From assembly GCF_014199395.1 (NCBI RefSeq), contig NZ_JACIJM010000014.1, forward strand, positions 1 through 64,000: a stretch of DNA of 64,000 nucleotides, given 5' to 3'. The stretch is from Yoonia ponticola (GTDB lineage Bacteria; Pseudomonadota; Alphaproteobacteria; Rhodobacterales; Rhodobacteraceae). Under the pieces are notes generated by a model, which worked only from the letters and a program-made list of their open reading frames with translations, was not told where the DNA came from and did no database searches. Of the stretch, positions 52,614-62,624 are shown one piece after another (positions within the stretch are counted from its first letter, which is position 1; the number at the start of each line of letters is the position of its first letter). A program made the translations under genes and the position numbers.

Positions 52614-53777
52614 ATGAGCAGCTCGCACGCATCTCGTCAAAATTCCGTGACGTTGCCGCAGGCCCGGCAAGCGATCTGTGTGCCAAATCTGGGCGAAGGG
52701 CAGGGCGCTTTCCAGCTGTTCGTCGAGGGAGATGCTCTTTTCGATGCGATGCTCGCGGCGATAGAGGGCGCGACCGAAACGATCTGGATGGAATCCTACA
52801 TCTTTGCCGCCGACGAAGTCGGGGCGCGTTTTGTCGCCTTGCTCGCAGCCAAAGCGCGAACCGGGCTTGACGTGCGGTTGCATCTCGACGCTTTCGGTGC
52901 CGGCCAGCGGAATTTCGACAAGTTTCGGCGGGAACTGGAACGCAGCGGCGTGCGGTTTCGCTGGTTTCGTCCCTTTGATCTCCGACACCCGCTGCGATAT
53001 TTTCAACGCAACCACCGCAAGCTTCTCATATTGGACGGCCGGGAAGCGTTCCTGAGCGGTTTCAACATCCGCCGGTTGAACTCGCGTCGGCTTCACGGCG
53101 AGACTCGCCAGCGCGATACACATGTGCGTGTCCCGGCGCCGTTGGCGACGCTTGCCGAAAGCCACTTCGACCGGCTCTGGCAGGACGCCCGCCCGCTTCC
53201 ATCAAACGCCATTCCCGAAGAGGCCGACGCAATCGAAGGACTGCTGGTACCGAGCTATTCGCGCAAGTGTCAAAAGAGGCTTGCCTGTCTGCACGCGGGA
53301 CTGATCGGGATGGCACAGACCTGCGTTTATCTGACGTCGCCCTATTTCGGTCCGGGCACCGTGGTCGACCGGGCGCTTCAGGATGCCGCGCGTCGCGGCG
53401 TGGACGTCCGTGTGTTGGTGCCTCGCACGAGCGATCCTATGGTCGCTGGCTGGGCGACGCGGGCGGCATATGCGCAGCTTCTCACGGCGGGCGTGAGGGT
53501 CTACGAGTATCTGCCCCGTCCATTGCATGCCAAGACGTCGGTCGTCGATACAGGCTGGTCGATCATCGGGTCAGCTAACCTCGACTACCGAAGCCTGTTC
53601 GTCAATCAGGAGCTGGTTCTGGTCGCACATGACCGCGTGCTGGCAGGGCAGTTGCAGGCCCAATATCTGCAAGATCTTTCGGATGCCCGCGAAGTCACTC
53701 TTCGGGCTTGGCATTCCCGCGGCTGGCGCGCGCGAGGTTTCGAGGTGATCGGATGGGCCGCGCGGCGGCTGCTGTAA
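52614..53777 (+). CDS. Phospholipase D-type cardiolipin synthase
   Basis: A 387-residue protein with two HKD motifs: NHRKLLILDGREAFLSGFNI (about 141-160) and HAKTSVVDTGWSIIGSANLD (about 305-324), each with H-X-K-X4-D. The length and spacing fit ClsB-like cardiolipin synthases, which join phosphatidylglycerol with another head group; no N-terminal membrane segments are visible. It is a single gene after the broken oxidoreductase. Confidence 0.88.
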   Translation: MSSSHASRQNSVTLPQARQAICVPNLGEGQGAFQLFVEGDALFDAMLAAIEGATETIWMESYIFAADEVGARFVALLAAKARTGLDVRLHLDAFGAGQRNFDKFRRELERSGVRFRWFRPFDLRHPLRYFQRNHRKLLILDGREAFLSGFNIRRLNSRRLHGETRQRDTHVRVPAPLATLAESHFDRLWQDARPLPSNAIPEEADAIEGLLVPSYSRKCQKRLACLHAGLIGMAQTCVYLTSPYFGPGTVVDRALQDAARRGVDVRVLVPRTSDPMVAGWATRAAYAQLLTAGVRVYEYLPRPLHAKTSVVDTGWSIIGSANLDYRSLFVNQELVLVAHDRVLAGQLQAQYLQDLSDAREVTLRAWHSRGWRARGFEVIGWAARRLL

Positions 53778-53904
53778 CCTATGGCACCGGTCAGCCGATA
53801 GCCTGCCGGGATGCAGTAACTCTGTCTGCAATATCGACGCCTTCCTACGGCAGAGCGATACACTTGCTCCTATACTAACGAAGACCGACAGGTTGTCAAT
53901 TTCT

Positions 53905-53932
53905 GTAATGCTTCCGGTCGGGGCGCGTCTAT
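53905..53932 (+). promoter_or_regulatory. ECF-type promoter of the Cys-rich peptide operon
   Basis: TGTAAT, 16 bases, CGTCTA, 30 bp before the ATG at 53962. The -35 is identical to that of cfa. Confidence 0.6.
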
Positions 53933-53961
53933 AGAACGAAACCAAACAAAAGGAGGTCCAG

Positions 53962-54123
53962 ATGGACGACCGATCAACTTCTCAGACGCAAGACACAGCA
54001 CAGCAAAAACAGGGCGGATGTTGCGGTGGCAAGACCGACGCGCAGCCGAAAGCAAATGTCGAACCGCAGGTCGCGGAACCCGTAAAGGCAAAACCGGCCA
54101 AATCCGGCTGCTGCTGCGGCTAG
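53962..54123 (+). CDS. Cys-rich 53-residue peptide
   Basis: MDDRSTSQTQDTAQQKQ is followed by GGCCGGK, a Pro/Ala/Lys/Val linker (QPKANVEPQVAEPVKAK) and a final SGCCCG. The two Cys clusters at either end of a flexible linker suggest soft-metal binding, for example Cu(I). AAAGGAGGT, a near-ideal ribosome site, lies six bases upstream, so it should be strongly made. It is the first gene after an ECF promoter and leads towards the P-type ATPase operon. Confidence 0.75.
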   Translation: MDDRSTSQTQDTAQQKQGGCCGGKTDAQPKANVEPQVAEPVKAKPAKSGCCCG

Positions 54124-54243
54124 GGCCGAGGCAAAGCCACCGCAGGATGGGCGTCTGGCGCTTGGTGCGCCCATCCTGAACCGGCGCCGTCCAGCGGATG
54201 TGTTCGCGCTCCGTCCGGATCCACGACAAGAAGGGAGAAAGCC

Positions 54244-54609
54244 ATGATGCCCATTTTCTATTTCACCGCAGTCGCGGTGATCCTTTTCCTGGCCCTGCGC
54301 ATGACGTGCGGGGCCTGCGTCATGGGCGGGCCTGCCGGGGCAGGGCGTGTGCGTCTGCCGGTTGTGCCGCTTGGTTGGGCGCTGAGCCTGTTCCTGGCGC
54401 TGACCTACCTTGTGTGCATCGCATTCGATCTGATCTTTCCCGCCTATGCAATGTATGAAACCTGGTCCGGTCTGCTGCCCGGTTTCGTCTGGCTGACCCC
54501 GGTGGGCTTCATCATCGGGCTGGTCGAGAGCTTTCTCTACGGTTGGTACGCCGCGCTGATCTTCGGCGGCCTTTACAACGCCATCGCGGCAAGGGGAACA
54601 GCGACGTGA
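54244..54609 (+). CDS. DUF5676-family membrane protein
   Basis: A 121-residue inner-membrane protein with three hydrophobic segments: the N-terminus (IFYFTAVAVILFLAL), PLGWALSLFLALTYLVCIAF and the end, WLTPVGFIIGLVESFLYGWY with AALIFGGLYNAIAA. The last part is the signature I associate with DUF5676. Two Cys in MTCGACVMGG could bind metal. Its TGA overlaps the GTG of the nuclease gene. Function unknown; such proteins are often found with heavy-metal ATPases. Confidence 0.7.
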   Translation: MMPIFYFTAVAVILFLALRMTCGACVMGGPAGAGRVRLPVVPLGWALSLFLALTYLVCIAFDLIFPAYAMYETWSGLLPGFVWLTPVGFIIGLVESFLYGWYAALIFGGLYNAIAARGTAT

Positions 54610-55988
54610 TCCCGACCGCACGTCCGAAACTGCGCTTTCTTGGCGCCGCCGGGACGGTGACGGGATCGCGCTATCTGGTCGAGGCCCTGGGGCGGCGCAT
54701 TCTGGTCGATTGCGGGCTGTTCCAGGGCTTCAAGCAGTTGCGGGCGCGCAATCGCAAACCTTTCCCTGTGCGTGTCAACACCATCGACACTGTGCTGCTC
54801 ACCCATGCTCATCTGGACCATTCGGGATATCTGCCGACACTGATCCGGGCGGGGTTTCGCGGGCGGGTTCTTTGCACAGAAGCAACGGCAGATCTGTGCG
54901 GGCTTATTCTGCCCGACAGCGGCCATATCCAGGAAGAAGAGGCGCGCTTTGCCGCGCGGAGGGGATATTCCAAACACAAGAAGCCAAAACCGCTCTATAC
55001 GCTCAAGGATGCAAAGGCCGCGCTGGACCGCTTTGATCTTCACCCCTTCGACCGGCGAATAGATTTAGGCGACGGCATCGCGGCCCGTTTCATTCCGGCG
55101 GGGCATCTGCTCGGGGCGGCGCAGATCCGGCTTGAGGTCGGCGGCAGGGTTGTCCATTTCAGCGGCGATCTGGGCCATGATCCCGATCCGCTGATGCGAT
55201 CGCCCCAGCCATTCGGCGGAGCAGATGTTCTGGTCTGCGAGTCCACCTATGGCAACCGGTCCCATTCCGACGTGGACCCAGAAGCCGAACTGGCTCCGAT
55301 CCTCAAACGCACCTTTGCCCGCGGCGGCACGGTGCTGATCCCGTCCTTTGCCGTCGGACGGGCGCAGGGGCTGATGCTGCACATTGCGCGATTGATGGAG
55401 CGCGGCGATATTCCCTATGTCCCGGTGTTCCTCAACAGCCCGATGGCGGTGAATGCGACCGAGATCTATCACCGTCATCACGCCGAGCACCACGTCAGCC
55501 GCGAAGACTGCATTGCGATGTTCGAGATCGCCAAGAGGGTAAACACGGTCGAGCAATCCAAGGAGCTGAACACGCGCCAGGGCCCGATGATCATCGTCTC
55601 CGCCAGCGGAATGCTGACCGGCGGGCGTATCCTGCACCATCTGGCCAGCTTCGGCGGCGATCGGCGGAACGCGATCTTGCTCTCCGGTTTCCAGGCCGGT
55701 GGCACGCGCGGCGCGGCGCTGGCCGGAGGCGCGCGGACATTGCGCATGTTCGGACGGGAGTTCCCGATCGAGGCCGAAGTGGTTCAGCTCCAGTCCTTTT
55801 CCGGACATGCCGATGCCGATGAGATCCTGCGCTGGATGTCCGCCGGTCCCGCCCCCGAGATGACCTATCTCACCCATGGGGAACCTGTCGCCGCCGATAC
55901 CCTGCGATTCCGCGTCGAACACGAGCTAGGGCGATCCGCGCGCGTGCCCGAACATCTCGAATCCGTCTACCTGGACAGGCCGCGATGA
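54606..55988 (+). CDS. Beta-CASP metallo-beta-lactamase nuclease
   Basis: A 460-residue RNase/exonuclease-type MBL-fold protein. The zinc motif is VLLTHAHLDHSGYLP, further ligands are in PAGHLLGAAQI and HFSGDLGHD; the beta-CASP insert spans about 190-370 (PMIIVSASGMLTGGRILHHL), and QSFSGHADADEIL with YLTHGEP completes the site. Relatives process RNA 3' ends. The start is GTG at 54606, overlapping the DUF5676 stop (GTGA). It belongs to a chain of four-base ATGA/GTGA overlaps through to the P-ATPase, which implies tight coupling. Confidence 0.9.
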   Translation: MIPTARPKLRFLGAAGTVTGSRYLVEALGRRILVDCGLFQGFKQLRARNRKPFPVRVNTIDTVLLTHAHLDHSGYLPTLIRAGFRGRVLCTEATADLCGLILPDSGHIQEEEARFAARRGYSKHKKPKPLYTLKDAKAALDRFDLHPFDRRIDLGDGIAARFIPAGHLLGAAQIRLEVGGRVVHFSGDLGHDPDPLMRSPQPFGGADVLVCESTYGNRSHSDVDPEAELAPILKRTFARGGTVLIPSFAVGRAQGLMLHIARLMERGDIPYVPVFLNSPMAVNATEIYHRHHAEHHVSREDCIAMFEIAKRVNTVEQSKELNTRQGPMIIVSASGMLTGGRILHHLASFGGDRRNAILLSGFQAGGTRGAALAGGARTLRMFGREFPIEAEVVQLQSFSGHADADEILRWMSAGPAPEMTYLTHGEPVAADTLRFRVEHELGRSARVPEHLESVYLDRPR

Positions 55989-57493
55989 CCGAAACGCTTG
56001 CCCTGGTCTCTTCCCGCATCGACACCTACCGGCAGCTGGTCGTCTACATGCATGAAGACTGTCACGTTTGCCGTTCCGAGGGGTTTGCTGCTCAGACACG
56101 CATACGGATCGACCTGAAGGACCGCTGGATCATCGCGACCCTGAATGTCGTCGGCCGCGGAGCATGGCTTGCCGTGGACCAGGCGGCATTGTCCGTTTCC
56201 GCGTGGGCCGCGCTTGGCGCTGAGATTGGAGACGAAGCCGCTTTCTCGCACCCTGAACCGCCCGCTTCGGCGTCTATGATCCGGGCGAAAGCCTATGGCG
56301 AGAGGCTGGACCGGGCCGGGTTCGCGACGATCGTGCACGACACGCTCGACAGCCGGTTATCGGACCTCGACCTTGCCGCCTTCGTGACCGCCTGCGCCGG
56401 CGACAGGCTGAACGAGGCCGAAACCGTGGCGCTGACCCGCGCCATGAAGGAAGCAGGGCAGACGCTCGACTGGGGGCAGCACACTGTCCTCGATAAGCAT
56501 TGCGTCGGCGGATTGCCGGGCAACCGGACGACACCCATCGTCGTCGCGATCGTCGCGGCGGCGGGGCATCTGATCCCCAAGACGTCGAGCCGTGCGATCA
56601 CATCGCCTGCCGGAACCGCCGACACCATGGAGGTGATGGCGCCCGTCGCGCTTGACGCCGCCGCGCTGCGCCGGGTGGTCGAAGCCGAGGGCGGTTGCCT
56701 CGTCTGGGGTGGCGGGCTCGCCCTCAGTCCTGCCGACGATCATTTTATCCGTGTCGAACGCCCCCTCGATTTCGACTCCACCGGTCAACTCGTAGCGAGC
56801 GTACTGTCTAAAAAGGCGGCCGCCGGTGCCACCCATGTTCTGATCGACATGCCGGTCGGACCAACGGCCAAGGTGCGGTCTGCCGGAGCGGCGGAGGCAC
56901 TCGGGATACGGCTGTCTTCGGTGGGCAAGGCGTTGGGTCTGAACCTGGCGCTACATATCAGCGATGGCGTGGCCCCGGTGGGACGTGGCATGGGCCCGGC
57001 GCTGGAGGCGCACGACGTGCTCGCGGTTTTGCGGCGCGCGCCGGATGCACCTGGCGACCTGCGTGCGCGGGCGCTGGATCTGGCCGGACATCTTCTGGAC
57101 CTCGCACCGCACGCCGTTGCTGGGCGGGGGCGGGACCGCGCGCAGGCGCTTCTCGATAGTGGTGCAGCGGAGGCAAAGTTCATGGCAATTTGCGCGGCAC
57201 AGGGCGGTTTCCGCAAACCCGGAACCGCAGCGCAGCAGATCGAAATACGCGCCCCTCATGCGGGCCAGTTGACCGCCATCGACAACCGACGCATCGCACG
57301 CATCGCCAAGCTGGCCGGGGCCCCGCGTCAGAAGAGCGCCGGCATCCGCCTTCTGGTGCGGATCGGGGATTGGGTGGACAAGGGCCAGCCGCTTTATGAG
57401 CTTCATGCCGAGACACCAGGCGAACTGGCCTATGCCCTGGCTTACGCGGAGTCCCAGACCGGGGTGCTGACGCTGTCCGAGGCAGTGTCATGA
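55985..57493 (+). CDS. AMP/thymidine phosphorylase (archaeal type)
   Basis: A 502-residue phosphorylase with the N-terminal extension (1-90) of archaeal AMP phosphorylases, longer than classical DeoA. The phosphate-binding DKHCVGGLPGNRTTPIVVAI and KTSSRAITSPAGTADTMEV are diagnostic. AMP phosphorylase converts nucleoside 5'-monophosphate and phosphate to base and ribose 1,5-bisphosphate. The following gene makes PRPP, so the pair may interconvert nucleotides and phosphorylated ribose. Overlaps both neighbours by four bases. Confidence 0.9.
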   Translation: MTETLALVSSRIDTYRQLVVYMHEDCHVCRSEGFAAQTRIRIDLKDRWIIATLNVVGRGAWLAVDQAALSVSAWAALGAEIGDEAAFSHPEPPASASMIRAKAYGERLDRAGFATIVHDTLDSRLSDLDLAAFVTACAGDRLNEAETVALTRAMKEAGQTLDWGQHTVLDKHCVGGLPGNRTTPIVVAIVAAAGHLIPKTSSRAITSPAGTADTMEVMAPVALDAAALRRVVEAEGGCLVWGGGLALSPADDHFIRVERPLDFDSTGQLVASVLSKKAAAGATHVLIDMPVGPTAKVRSAGAAEALGIRLSSVGKALGLNLALHISDGVAPVGRGMGPALEAHDVLAVLRRAPDAPGDLRARALDLAGHLLDLAPHAVAGRGRDRAQALLDSGAAEAKFMAICAAQGGFRKPGTAAQQIEIRAPHAGQLTAIDNRRIARIAKLAGAPRQKSAGIRLLVRIGDWVDKGQPLYELHAETPGELAYALAYAESQTGVLTLSEAVS

Positions 57494-58437
57494 TCCTTGT
57501 CGCGTTTCCCGAGATGAGGCCGCTTGCCGAAGACCTGGCACCCGCGCTTGGGGCGGACCTGCTCGCTCTCGACTGGCACCACTTCCCAGATGGCGAAAGC
57601 CTGATTTCGCTGCCCGGCGATCTGGACGGGGCCGATGTGGCATTTCTGGCGACTTTGCGCGATCCCGATCGCCTTGCCCTGCCCTTGCGCTTCGCCGCGG
57701 CGACGGCGCGCGAGATGGGCGCGCGTCGCGTCGGATTGATCGCGCCTTATCTTGGCTACATGCGGCAGGACCATCGCTTCGAGCGCGGGCAGGCGGTAAG
57801 CGCACCGCTGTTCGCGCAATTCCTGGGGGAAAGTTTCGACTGGCTGGTGACCGTGGATCCGCATCTGCACCGCATCGCGCGGCTGCAAAATGTCTTCCCG
57901 ATGCCTGCCATTCGCGCCGTATCCGCCCCGCTGCTTGCGACCTGGATCAGCACGAACCTGCCAGACGCCGTTCTTCTGGGCCCTGACAGCGAAAGCCAAC
58001 AATGGGTGGCTGAGGTGGCCCGGCTGGCCGGACGGCCCTATGAGGTCTTGCGCAAGGTGAGATCCGGTGACCGCAGTGTCGATGTCAGTGTGCCCGAAAG
58101 CGCGGCGCTGCGCGAAGGCACACCGATGATCCTCGACGACATCGCGTCTTCGGGGTCCTCGATGGCTCGTGCCGTCGAAAGGTTGCTTGCGGCCGGAACC
58201 GCCGCGCCTGTCTGCCTGGCTATCCATGCGGTCTTTGCGCACGGCGCTCAGGACGCCATTCTGTCGGCTGGTGCGGCAAGGATCATCACCACCGACACCA
58301 TACCCCATCCAACGAATGCGATCGGAATTGCCGGTTTATTGGCCGAAGCGATCCTTTCTGTGGTGACAGCCCTTGACCTTCCAGTTGCCGGAACAATTAG
58401 GCTGGACCCGAATCCCGCCGAGAGGACAACCGAATGA
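57490..58437 (+). CDS. prs: Ribose-phosphate pyrophosphokinase
   Basis: A 315-residue phosphoribosyltransferase-fold enzyme that makes PRPP from ribose 5-phosphate and ATP. Conserved parts are [29 protein letters not shown] and the PRPP loop [20 protein letters not shown]. The sequence differs from typical housekeeping Prs, so a specialised role with the phosphorylase upstream is likely; ribose 1,5-bisphosphate may be the real acceptor. ATGA overlaps on both sides. Confidence 0.88.
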   Translation: MILVAFPEMRPLAEDLAPALGADLLALDWHHFPDGESLISLPGDLDGADVAFLATLRDPDRLALPLRFAAATAREMGARRVGLIAPYLGYMRQDHRFERGQAVSAPLFAQFLGESFDWLVTVDPHLHRIARLQNVFPMPAIRAVSAPLLATWISTNLPDAVLLGPDSESQQWVAEVARLAGRPYEVLRKVRSGDRSVDVSVPESAALREGTPMILDDIASSGSSMARAVERLLAAGTAAPVCLAIHAVFAHGAQDAILSAGAARIITTDTIPHPTNAIGIAGLLAEAILSVVTALDLPVAGTIRLDPNPAERTTE

Positions 58438-60788
58438 ACGACCAAGTAAGCCATGCTTCACATGAAACCGAATCCAACATTTACGCCTGCCCGATGCACC
58501 CTGAGGTACGGCAGAACGGTCCGGGCGATTGCCCGAAATGCGGGATGCATCTTGTGCCCGAGGCGGAGCTCGACAGCCATGCCGGGCATGATCACCACGG
58601 TCATGACCATAACGCTGGTGCCGCCCCGGCGGACGGCAGATACGATACCGTCCCGGAGGGCTATGACGGCGCCGTCTACACCTGTCCGATGCACCCGCAG
58701 GTTCGCCAGGTCGAGCACGGCTCCTGCCCGATCTGCGGAATGGGGCTGGAGCTTGAGTCCGGGGTCCCGATGGACGACGGCCCGAACCCCGAACTGGTGG
58801 ATTTCACCCGGCGTTTCTGGGTTGGCACGGTACTGACCATTCCGCTTCTGATCCTCACCATGGGTCCCTATCTCGGCTTTCCGGGAGTGCGCGAGATTTT
58901 CGGCGAGCGCGCAACCCTCTGGATCGAGTTGGTTTTCGGGACCCCGGTGGTTCTTTGGTGCGGCTGGCCGTTTCTGGTTCGGGGCTGGAATTCGTTCCGG
59001 ACGATGAATCTCAACATGTTCTCCCTGATCGGTATGGGGGTAATCGCGGCCTGGCTCTTCAGCGTCGTCGCCGTTCTGGCACCCGGCATATTCCCGGACG
59101 GATTTCGCGACGCCGAAGGTCATGTCGGCGTCTATTTCGAGGCGGCGGCGGTGATCGTGACGCTTGTGCTGCTTGGCCAGGTGATGGAATTGCGCGCCCG
59201 TGAAGGCACTGGCAAGGCGATCCGCGCGCTTCTCGACATGGCGGCAAAGACCGCGCGGGTCATCCGGGACGACGGATCCGAAGAGGAGATTCCGCTGGAG
59301 GATGTGCAGGTCGGCGACCGGCTGCGCGTGCGTCCCGGAGACAAGGTGCCGGTAGATGGCGTGGTTCTGGAAGGCCGGTCCTCAGTCGACGAAAGCATGA
59401 TCTCTGGAGAACCCGTGCCAGTCGAGAAGACCGAGGGCGACCCGTTGACCGGTGCCACCATCAACGGCACCGGCAGCCTCGTGATGGAGGCGACGCGGGT
59501 CGGATCCGACACGATGCTGGCGCAGATCGTCGAGATGGTCTCCAACGCGCAACGGTCGCGCGCACCGATCCAGAAGTATGCCGACAAAGTGGCGGGATAT
59601 TTCGTTCCGGCCGTGATCGGTATCGCGCTCCTGTCCTTCATCGCATGGGCGATCTGGGGGCCCGCGCCTGCGCTGTCCTACGCATTGATCTCGGCTGTCG
59701 CCGTGTTGATCATCGCCTGTCCCTGTGCGCTCGGCCTCGCCACGCCGATGTCGATCATGACGGCGACGGGGCGGGGGGCCCAGGCCGGGGTACTTATCAA
59801 GAACGCCGAGGCGCTGGAGCGGTTCGAGAAGGTCGATACCCTGATCGTCGACAAGACCGGCACGTTGACGATGGGCAAGCCGCAGCTTGTCGCCGTCCTG
59901 CCGCAACCCGGTCACGACGAGGCCGAGGTCCTGCGTCTCGCCGCATCGCTGGAGCGCGGATCGGAACACCCGCTTGCCGAGGCCATCGTGCGCGGCGCGG
60001 AAGAGCGCGATGTGAAGATGGCTAATGCCGACGACTTCGAGGCGGTCACCGGCAAGGGCGTCAAGGGGGTCGTCGACGGCAAAGCGGTCGCGCTCGGCAA
60101 TCTGGCGATGATCCGGGACCTTGGCCTTGAGGCGGGCGACCTGACCGCCAAGGCAAATGCCCGTCGCGACGAGGGCGAGACAGTAATGTTCGTGGTGCTG
60201 GATGGCAAGATCGCCGGTCTTGTCGGGGTCGCTGACCCGGTGAAGGAAACCACACCCGCCGCCATCAAGGATCTGCATGAATTGGGGTTCCGCGTTATCA
60301 TGGCAACCGGAGACAACGAACGCACGGCCAAGGCCATCGGCGCGCGTCTGGGCATAGACGAGATCCGGGCCGATGTGCTGCCGGAGGACAAGGCACGGAT
60401 CATCAAGGAATTGCAGCAGCAGGGCCGCAAGGTCGCGATGGCCGGCGATGGCGTCAATGACGCACCGGCCTTGGCACAGGCCGATGTCGGCATTGCCATG
60501 GGCACCGGGGCCGATGTGGCCATCGAAAGCGCGGGCATCACACTGGTCAAGGGCAACCTCGACGGTATCGTGCGCGCACGGCGGCTCGCACGGGCCACCA
60601 TGCGTAATATCCGGCAGAACCTGTTCTTCGCGCTGATCTACAACGCCTCTGGCGTGCCTGTCGCGGCGGGGGTGCTGTTTCCGTTCTTCGGCATCCTCAT
60701 CAGCCCGATGTTTGCCGCCTTCGCCATGAGCGCCTCGTCGATCTCGGTGGTGCTCAATTCGCTGCGCCTTCGCGGCGCAAAGATCTAG
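58434..60788 (+). CDS. Heavy-metal P1B-type ATPase (Cu/Ag type)
   Basis: A 784-residue metal efflux ATPase. The N-terminus has two heavy-metal-binding YHS-like units, [20 protein letters not shown] and [20 protein letters not shown], around a His-rich linker ([10 protein letters not shown]), in place of GMxCxxC domains. The transport motif is CPC at 429-431 ([13 protein letters not shown]), the phosphorylated residue is Asp473 in [15 protein letters not shown] gives the HP motif, and [10 protein letters not shown] the hinge. This pattern fits CopB/SilP-like Cu or Ag exporters. Last in the ATGA-coupled chain. Confidence 0.95.
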   Translation: MNDQVSHASHETESNIYACPMHPEVRQNGPGDCPKCGMHLVPEAELDSHAGHDHHGHDHNAGAAPADGRYDTVPEGYDGAVYTCPMHPQVRQVEHGSCPICGMGLELESGVPMDDGPNPELVDFTRRFWVGTVLTIPLLILTMGPYLGFPGVREIFGERATLWIELVFGTPVVLWCGWPFLVRGWNSFRTMNLNMFSLIGMGVIAAWLFSVVAVLAPGIFPDGFRDAEGHVGVYFEAAAVIVTLVLLGQVMELRAREGTGKAIRALLDMAAKTARVIRDDGSEEEIPLEDVQVGDRLRVRPGDKVPVDGVVLEGRSSVDESMISGEPVPVEKTEGDPLTGATINGTGSLVMEATRVGSDTMLAQIVEMVSNAQRSRAPIQKYADKVAGYFVPAVIGIALLSFIAWAIWGPAPALSYALISAVAVLIIACPCALGLATPMSIMTATGRGAQAGVLIKNAEALERFEKVDTLIVDKTGTLTMGKPQLVAVLPQPGHDEAEVLRLAASLERGSEHPLAEAIVRGAEERDVKMANADDFEAVTGKGVKGVVDGKAVALGNLAMIRDLGLEAGDLTAKANARRDEGETVMFVVLDGKIAGLVGVADPVKETTPAAIKDLHELGFRVIMATGDNERTAKAIGARLGIDEIRADVLPEDKARIIKELQQQGRKVAMAGDGVNDAPALAQADVGIAMGTGADVAIESAGITLVKGNLDGIVRARRLARATMRNIRQNLFFALIYNASGVPVAAGVLFPFFGILISPMFAAFAMSASSISVVLNSLRLRGAKI

Positions 60789-60803
60789 AAAGGAAGCCAC
60801 AAC

Positions 60804-61073
60804 GTGACCCATCAACCTGATCCATCACATGTTAATCAAAGTCAATCGGAGCATGCCCCCCGCCCGCCCTCATTCTGGCGATCACGCGCCGGCATCTATC
60901 TGATCGTTGCGCTGGCAGTTGGCGGCCTTCTCCTGGGTTACGAGCACCGGGTGCACATCCTGAGCAGCGGATTGCTGATCTGGCTGCCATTGCTGCTTTG
61001 CGTTGGAATGCACTTCTTCATGCACGGCGGTCATGGAGGCCACGGCGGGCACGGTAAGGGAGACGACCAGTAA
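60804..61073 (+). CDS. DUF2933-type small membrane protein
   Basis: An 89-residue protein starting at GTG after AAAGGAAG. Two hydrophobic segments (GIYLIVALAVGGLLLGYEHR and LIWLPLLLCVGMHFFMHG) are followed by a His/Gly tail (GGHGGHGGHGKGDDQ). DUF2933 proteins are regular neighbours of copper ATPases. The His tail may collect metal for the exporter. The TAATG overlap couples it to the methyltransferase. Confidence 0.8.
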   Translation: MTHQPDPSHVNQSQSEHAPRPPSFWRSRAGIYLIVALAVGGLLLGYEHRVHILSSGLLIWLPLLLCVGMHFFMHGGHGGHGGHGKGDDQ

Positions 61074-61726
61074 TGACCGATGCAGGTGCTTCCTATGGAC
61101 TCTGGCTGCTAGTATTTATCAATTCGGCGGTGTTCATCATTTTCGCCTTCAGTTTCTTCAAGCCGCAGACAAAACGCGACTGGCGCAGTTTTGGAGCGTT
61201 CAGCGCCTTTGTCGTAGCTCTCTTCACCGAGATGTATGGATTCCCGTTGACCATCTTCTTTCTTTCCGGCTGGCTGCAATCGACCTGGCCGGAGGTAGAC
61301 TGGTTTGCCCACGACAGCGGACATCTCCCCGAAATGATGTTCGGCTGGCAATCGAACCCGCATTTCGGGCCGTTCCACCTCCTGAGCTTCGTCTTTATCG
61401 GCGGCGGCTTCTGGCTCATATCCGTGGCATGGTACCATCTGTGGAACGCGCAGCGTCAGGGGTTGCTTGCGACGACAGGCCCCTATGCCCGCATTCGCCA
61501 TCCCCAGTATGTGGGGTTCGTGCTGATCATGCTGGGCTTTCTCGTGCAATGGCCGACCCTCCTGACGCTCGCGATGTTCCCGGTGCTGGTCTGGATGTAC
61601 GCACGGCTTGCCCGCGGCGAGGAGGGGGACAGTCGCGCCCGTTTTGGCGAAAGCTGGGACAGGTATGCCAGCCGGGTTCCGGCTTTCATACCAAACGTCA
61701 ACACTCTGCAGAATGTTGAACGCTGA
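61073..61726 (+). CDS. Isoprenylcysteine methyltransferase-like membrane protein
   Basis: A 217-residue membrane protein with about five hydrophobic segments and the C-terminal signature GPYARIRHPQYVGFVLIMLG followed by RGEEGDSRARFGESWDRYAS, the SAM-binding region of ICMT/PEMT-type methyltransferases. These act on lipids or small lipophilic compounds; the substrate here is unknown. Homologues accompany Cu-ATPase operons. Confidence 0.85.
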   Translation: MTDAGASYGLWLLVFINSAVFIIFAFSFFKPQTKRDWRSFGAFSAFVVALFTEMYGFPLTIFFLSGWLQSTWPEVDWFAHDSGHLPEMMFGWQSNPHFGPFHLLSFVFIGGGFWLISVAWYHLWNAQRQGLLATTGPYARIRHPQYVGFVLIMLGFLVQWPTLLTLAMFPVLVWMYARLARGEEGDSRARFGESWDRYASRVPAFIPNVNTLQNVER

Positions 61727-61808
61727 TTGGAAGCGAAAGCCGATCTGATGTGCTATTTGCGTGCCTAAAACATCTTTGGAAGACTGCAAACATACGGTAT
61801 CTGAAACC

Positions 61809-62516
61809 ATGATGAAAAAACCCGCCCTTCTGCGGCACGTACTAATCATAGGAACGTCCGTGCTGACGGGATACCTGCTGCTTGCTTCGCGTGCCGAGTG
61901 GTCGGAGATGCACCGCTACAACCGAGCGCTGGGGGATCTTTCACTGCTGCTCATCGTTGCTGCAATGGCGATTGGGCCGCTCGCACGCTTGTCGTCTGCG
62001 CCCTTTTTACGGAAGCTCATGCCGTACCGACGCGAGCTCGGTATTTATGCGGTTCTGGCGGCGACGGTGCATACCATCATCATACTGATCGGCTGGGTCG
62101 AGCTTGATTTTGCACGGCTGTTCGGTTTTGAGTTTCACCCCCAGCTGCAACGCTACGTGATGCTTCAGCACGGGTTTGCGCTGGCCAATGTGGTTGGGAT
62201 CGCGGCACTGCTCTACGGCTTTGTGCTTGCCGGTACGTCGAATAATTTCAGCCAAAGGGTACTTGGCACGTCCGTGTGGAAATACATCCAGCAGGGCGCT
62301 TATGTTCTGTGGTGGCTGGCAGTGCTGCACACGGCCTATTTCTTGTTCTTTCATTTTCTTGATTTTCACCGCCAAATGCCTGAGCCGAACTGGGCGCGAT
62401 GGCCGTTCGTTGCCCTTGTGGCGTCAGTTATCGCTCTGCAAGGGGCCGCCGTTGTAGTCACATGGCGTTCGCAAACTTCCCGGCGGATCTACGGCGCACC
62501 CTCGCAACGGGAGTAG
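61809..62516 (+). CDS. Ferric-reductase-like transmembrane heme protein
   Basis: A 235-residue protein with six hydrophobic segments. His residues spaced in helices (GIYAVLAATVHTIIILIGW and WWLAVLHTAYFLFFHFLDFH) fit a heme b pair of the ferric reductase/MsrQ/YedZ fold. No flavin domain is present. It would pass electrons in the inner membrane, perhaps with the lone Rieske protein upstream, but that link is speculative. The ATG at 61809 or 61812 is chosen because the first hydrophobic helix starts soon after. Confidence 0.75.
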   Translation: MMKKPALLRHVLIIGTSVLTGYLLLASRAEWSEMHRYNRALGDLSLLLIVAAMAIGPLARLSSAPFLRKLMPYRRELGIYAVLAATVHTIIILIGWVELDFARLFGFEFHPQLQRYVMLQHGFALANVVGIAALLYGFVLAGTSNNFSQRVLGTSVWKYIQQGAYVLWWLAVLHTAYFLFFHFLDFHRQMPEPNWARWPFVALVASVIALQGAAVVVTWRSQTSRRIYGAPSQRE

Positions 62517-62624
62517 TCGCGATTTCATCAGACGCCCAGGGTCGGGACTTCTGGCGGCCTGAAACCTATCGGGTGGGCATGCGCAGAGGCGTAACGACCT
62601 AAAAAGCAACCAAGGCAGATCGAA

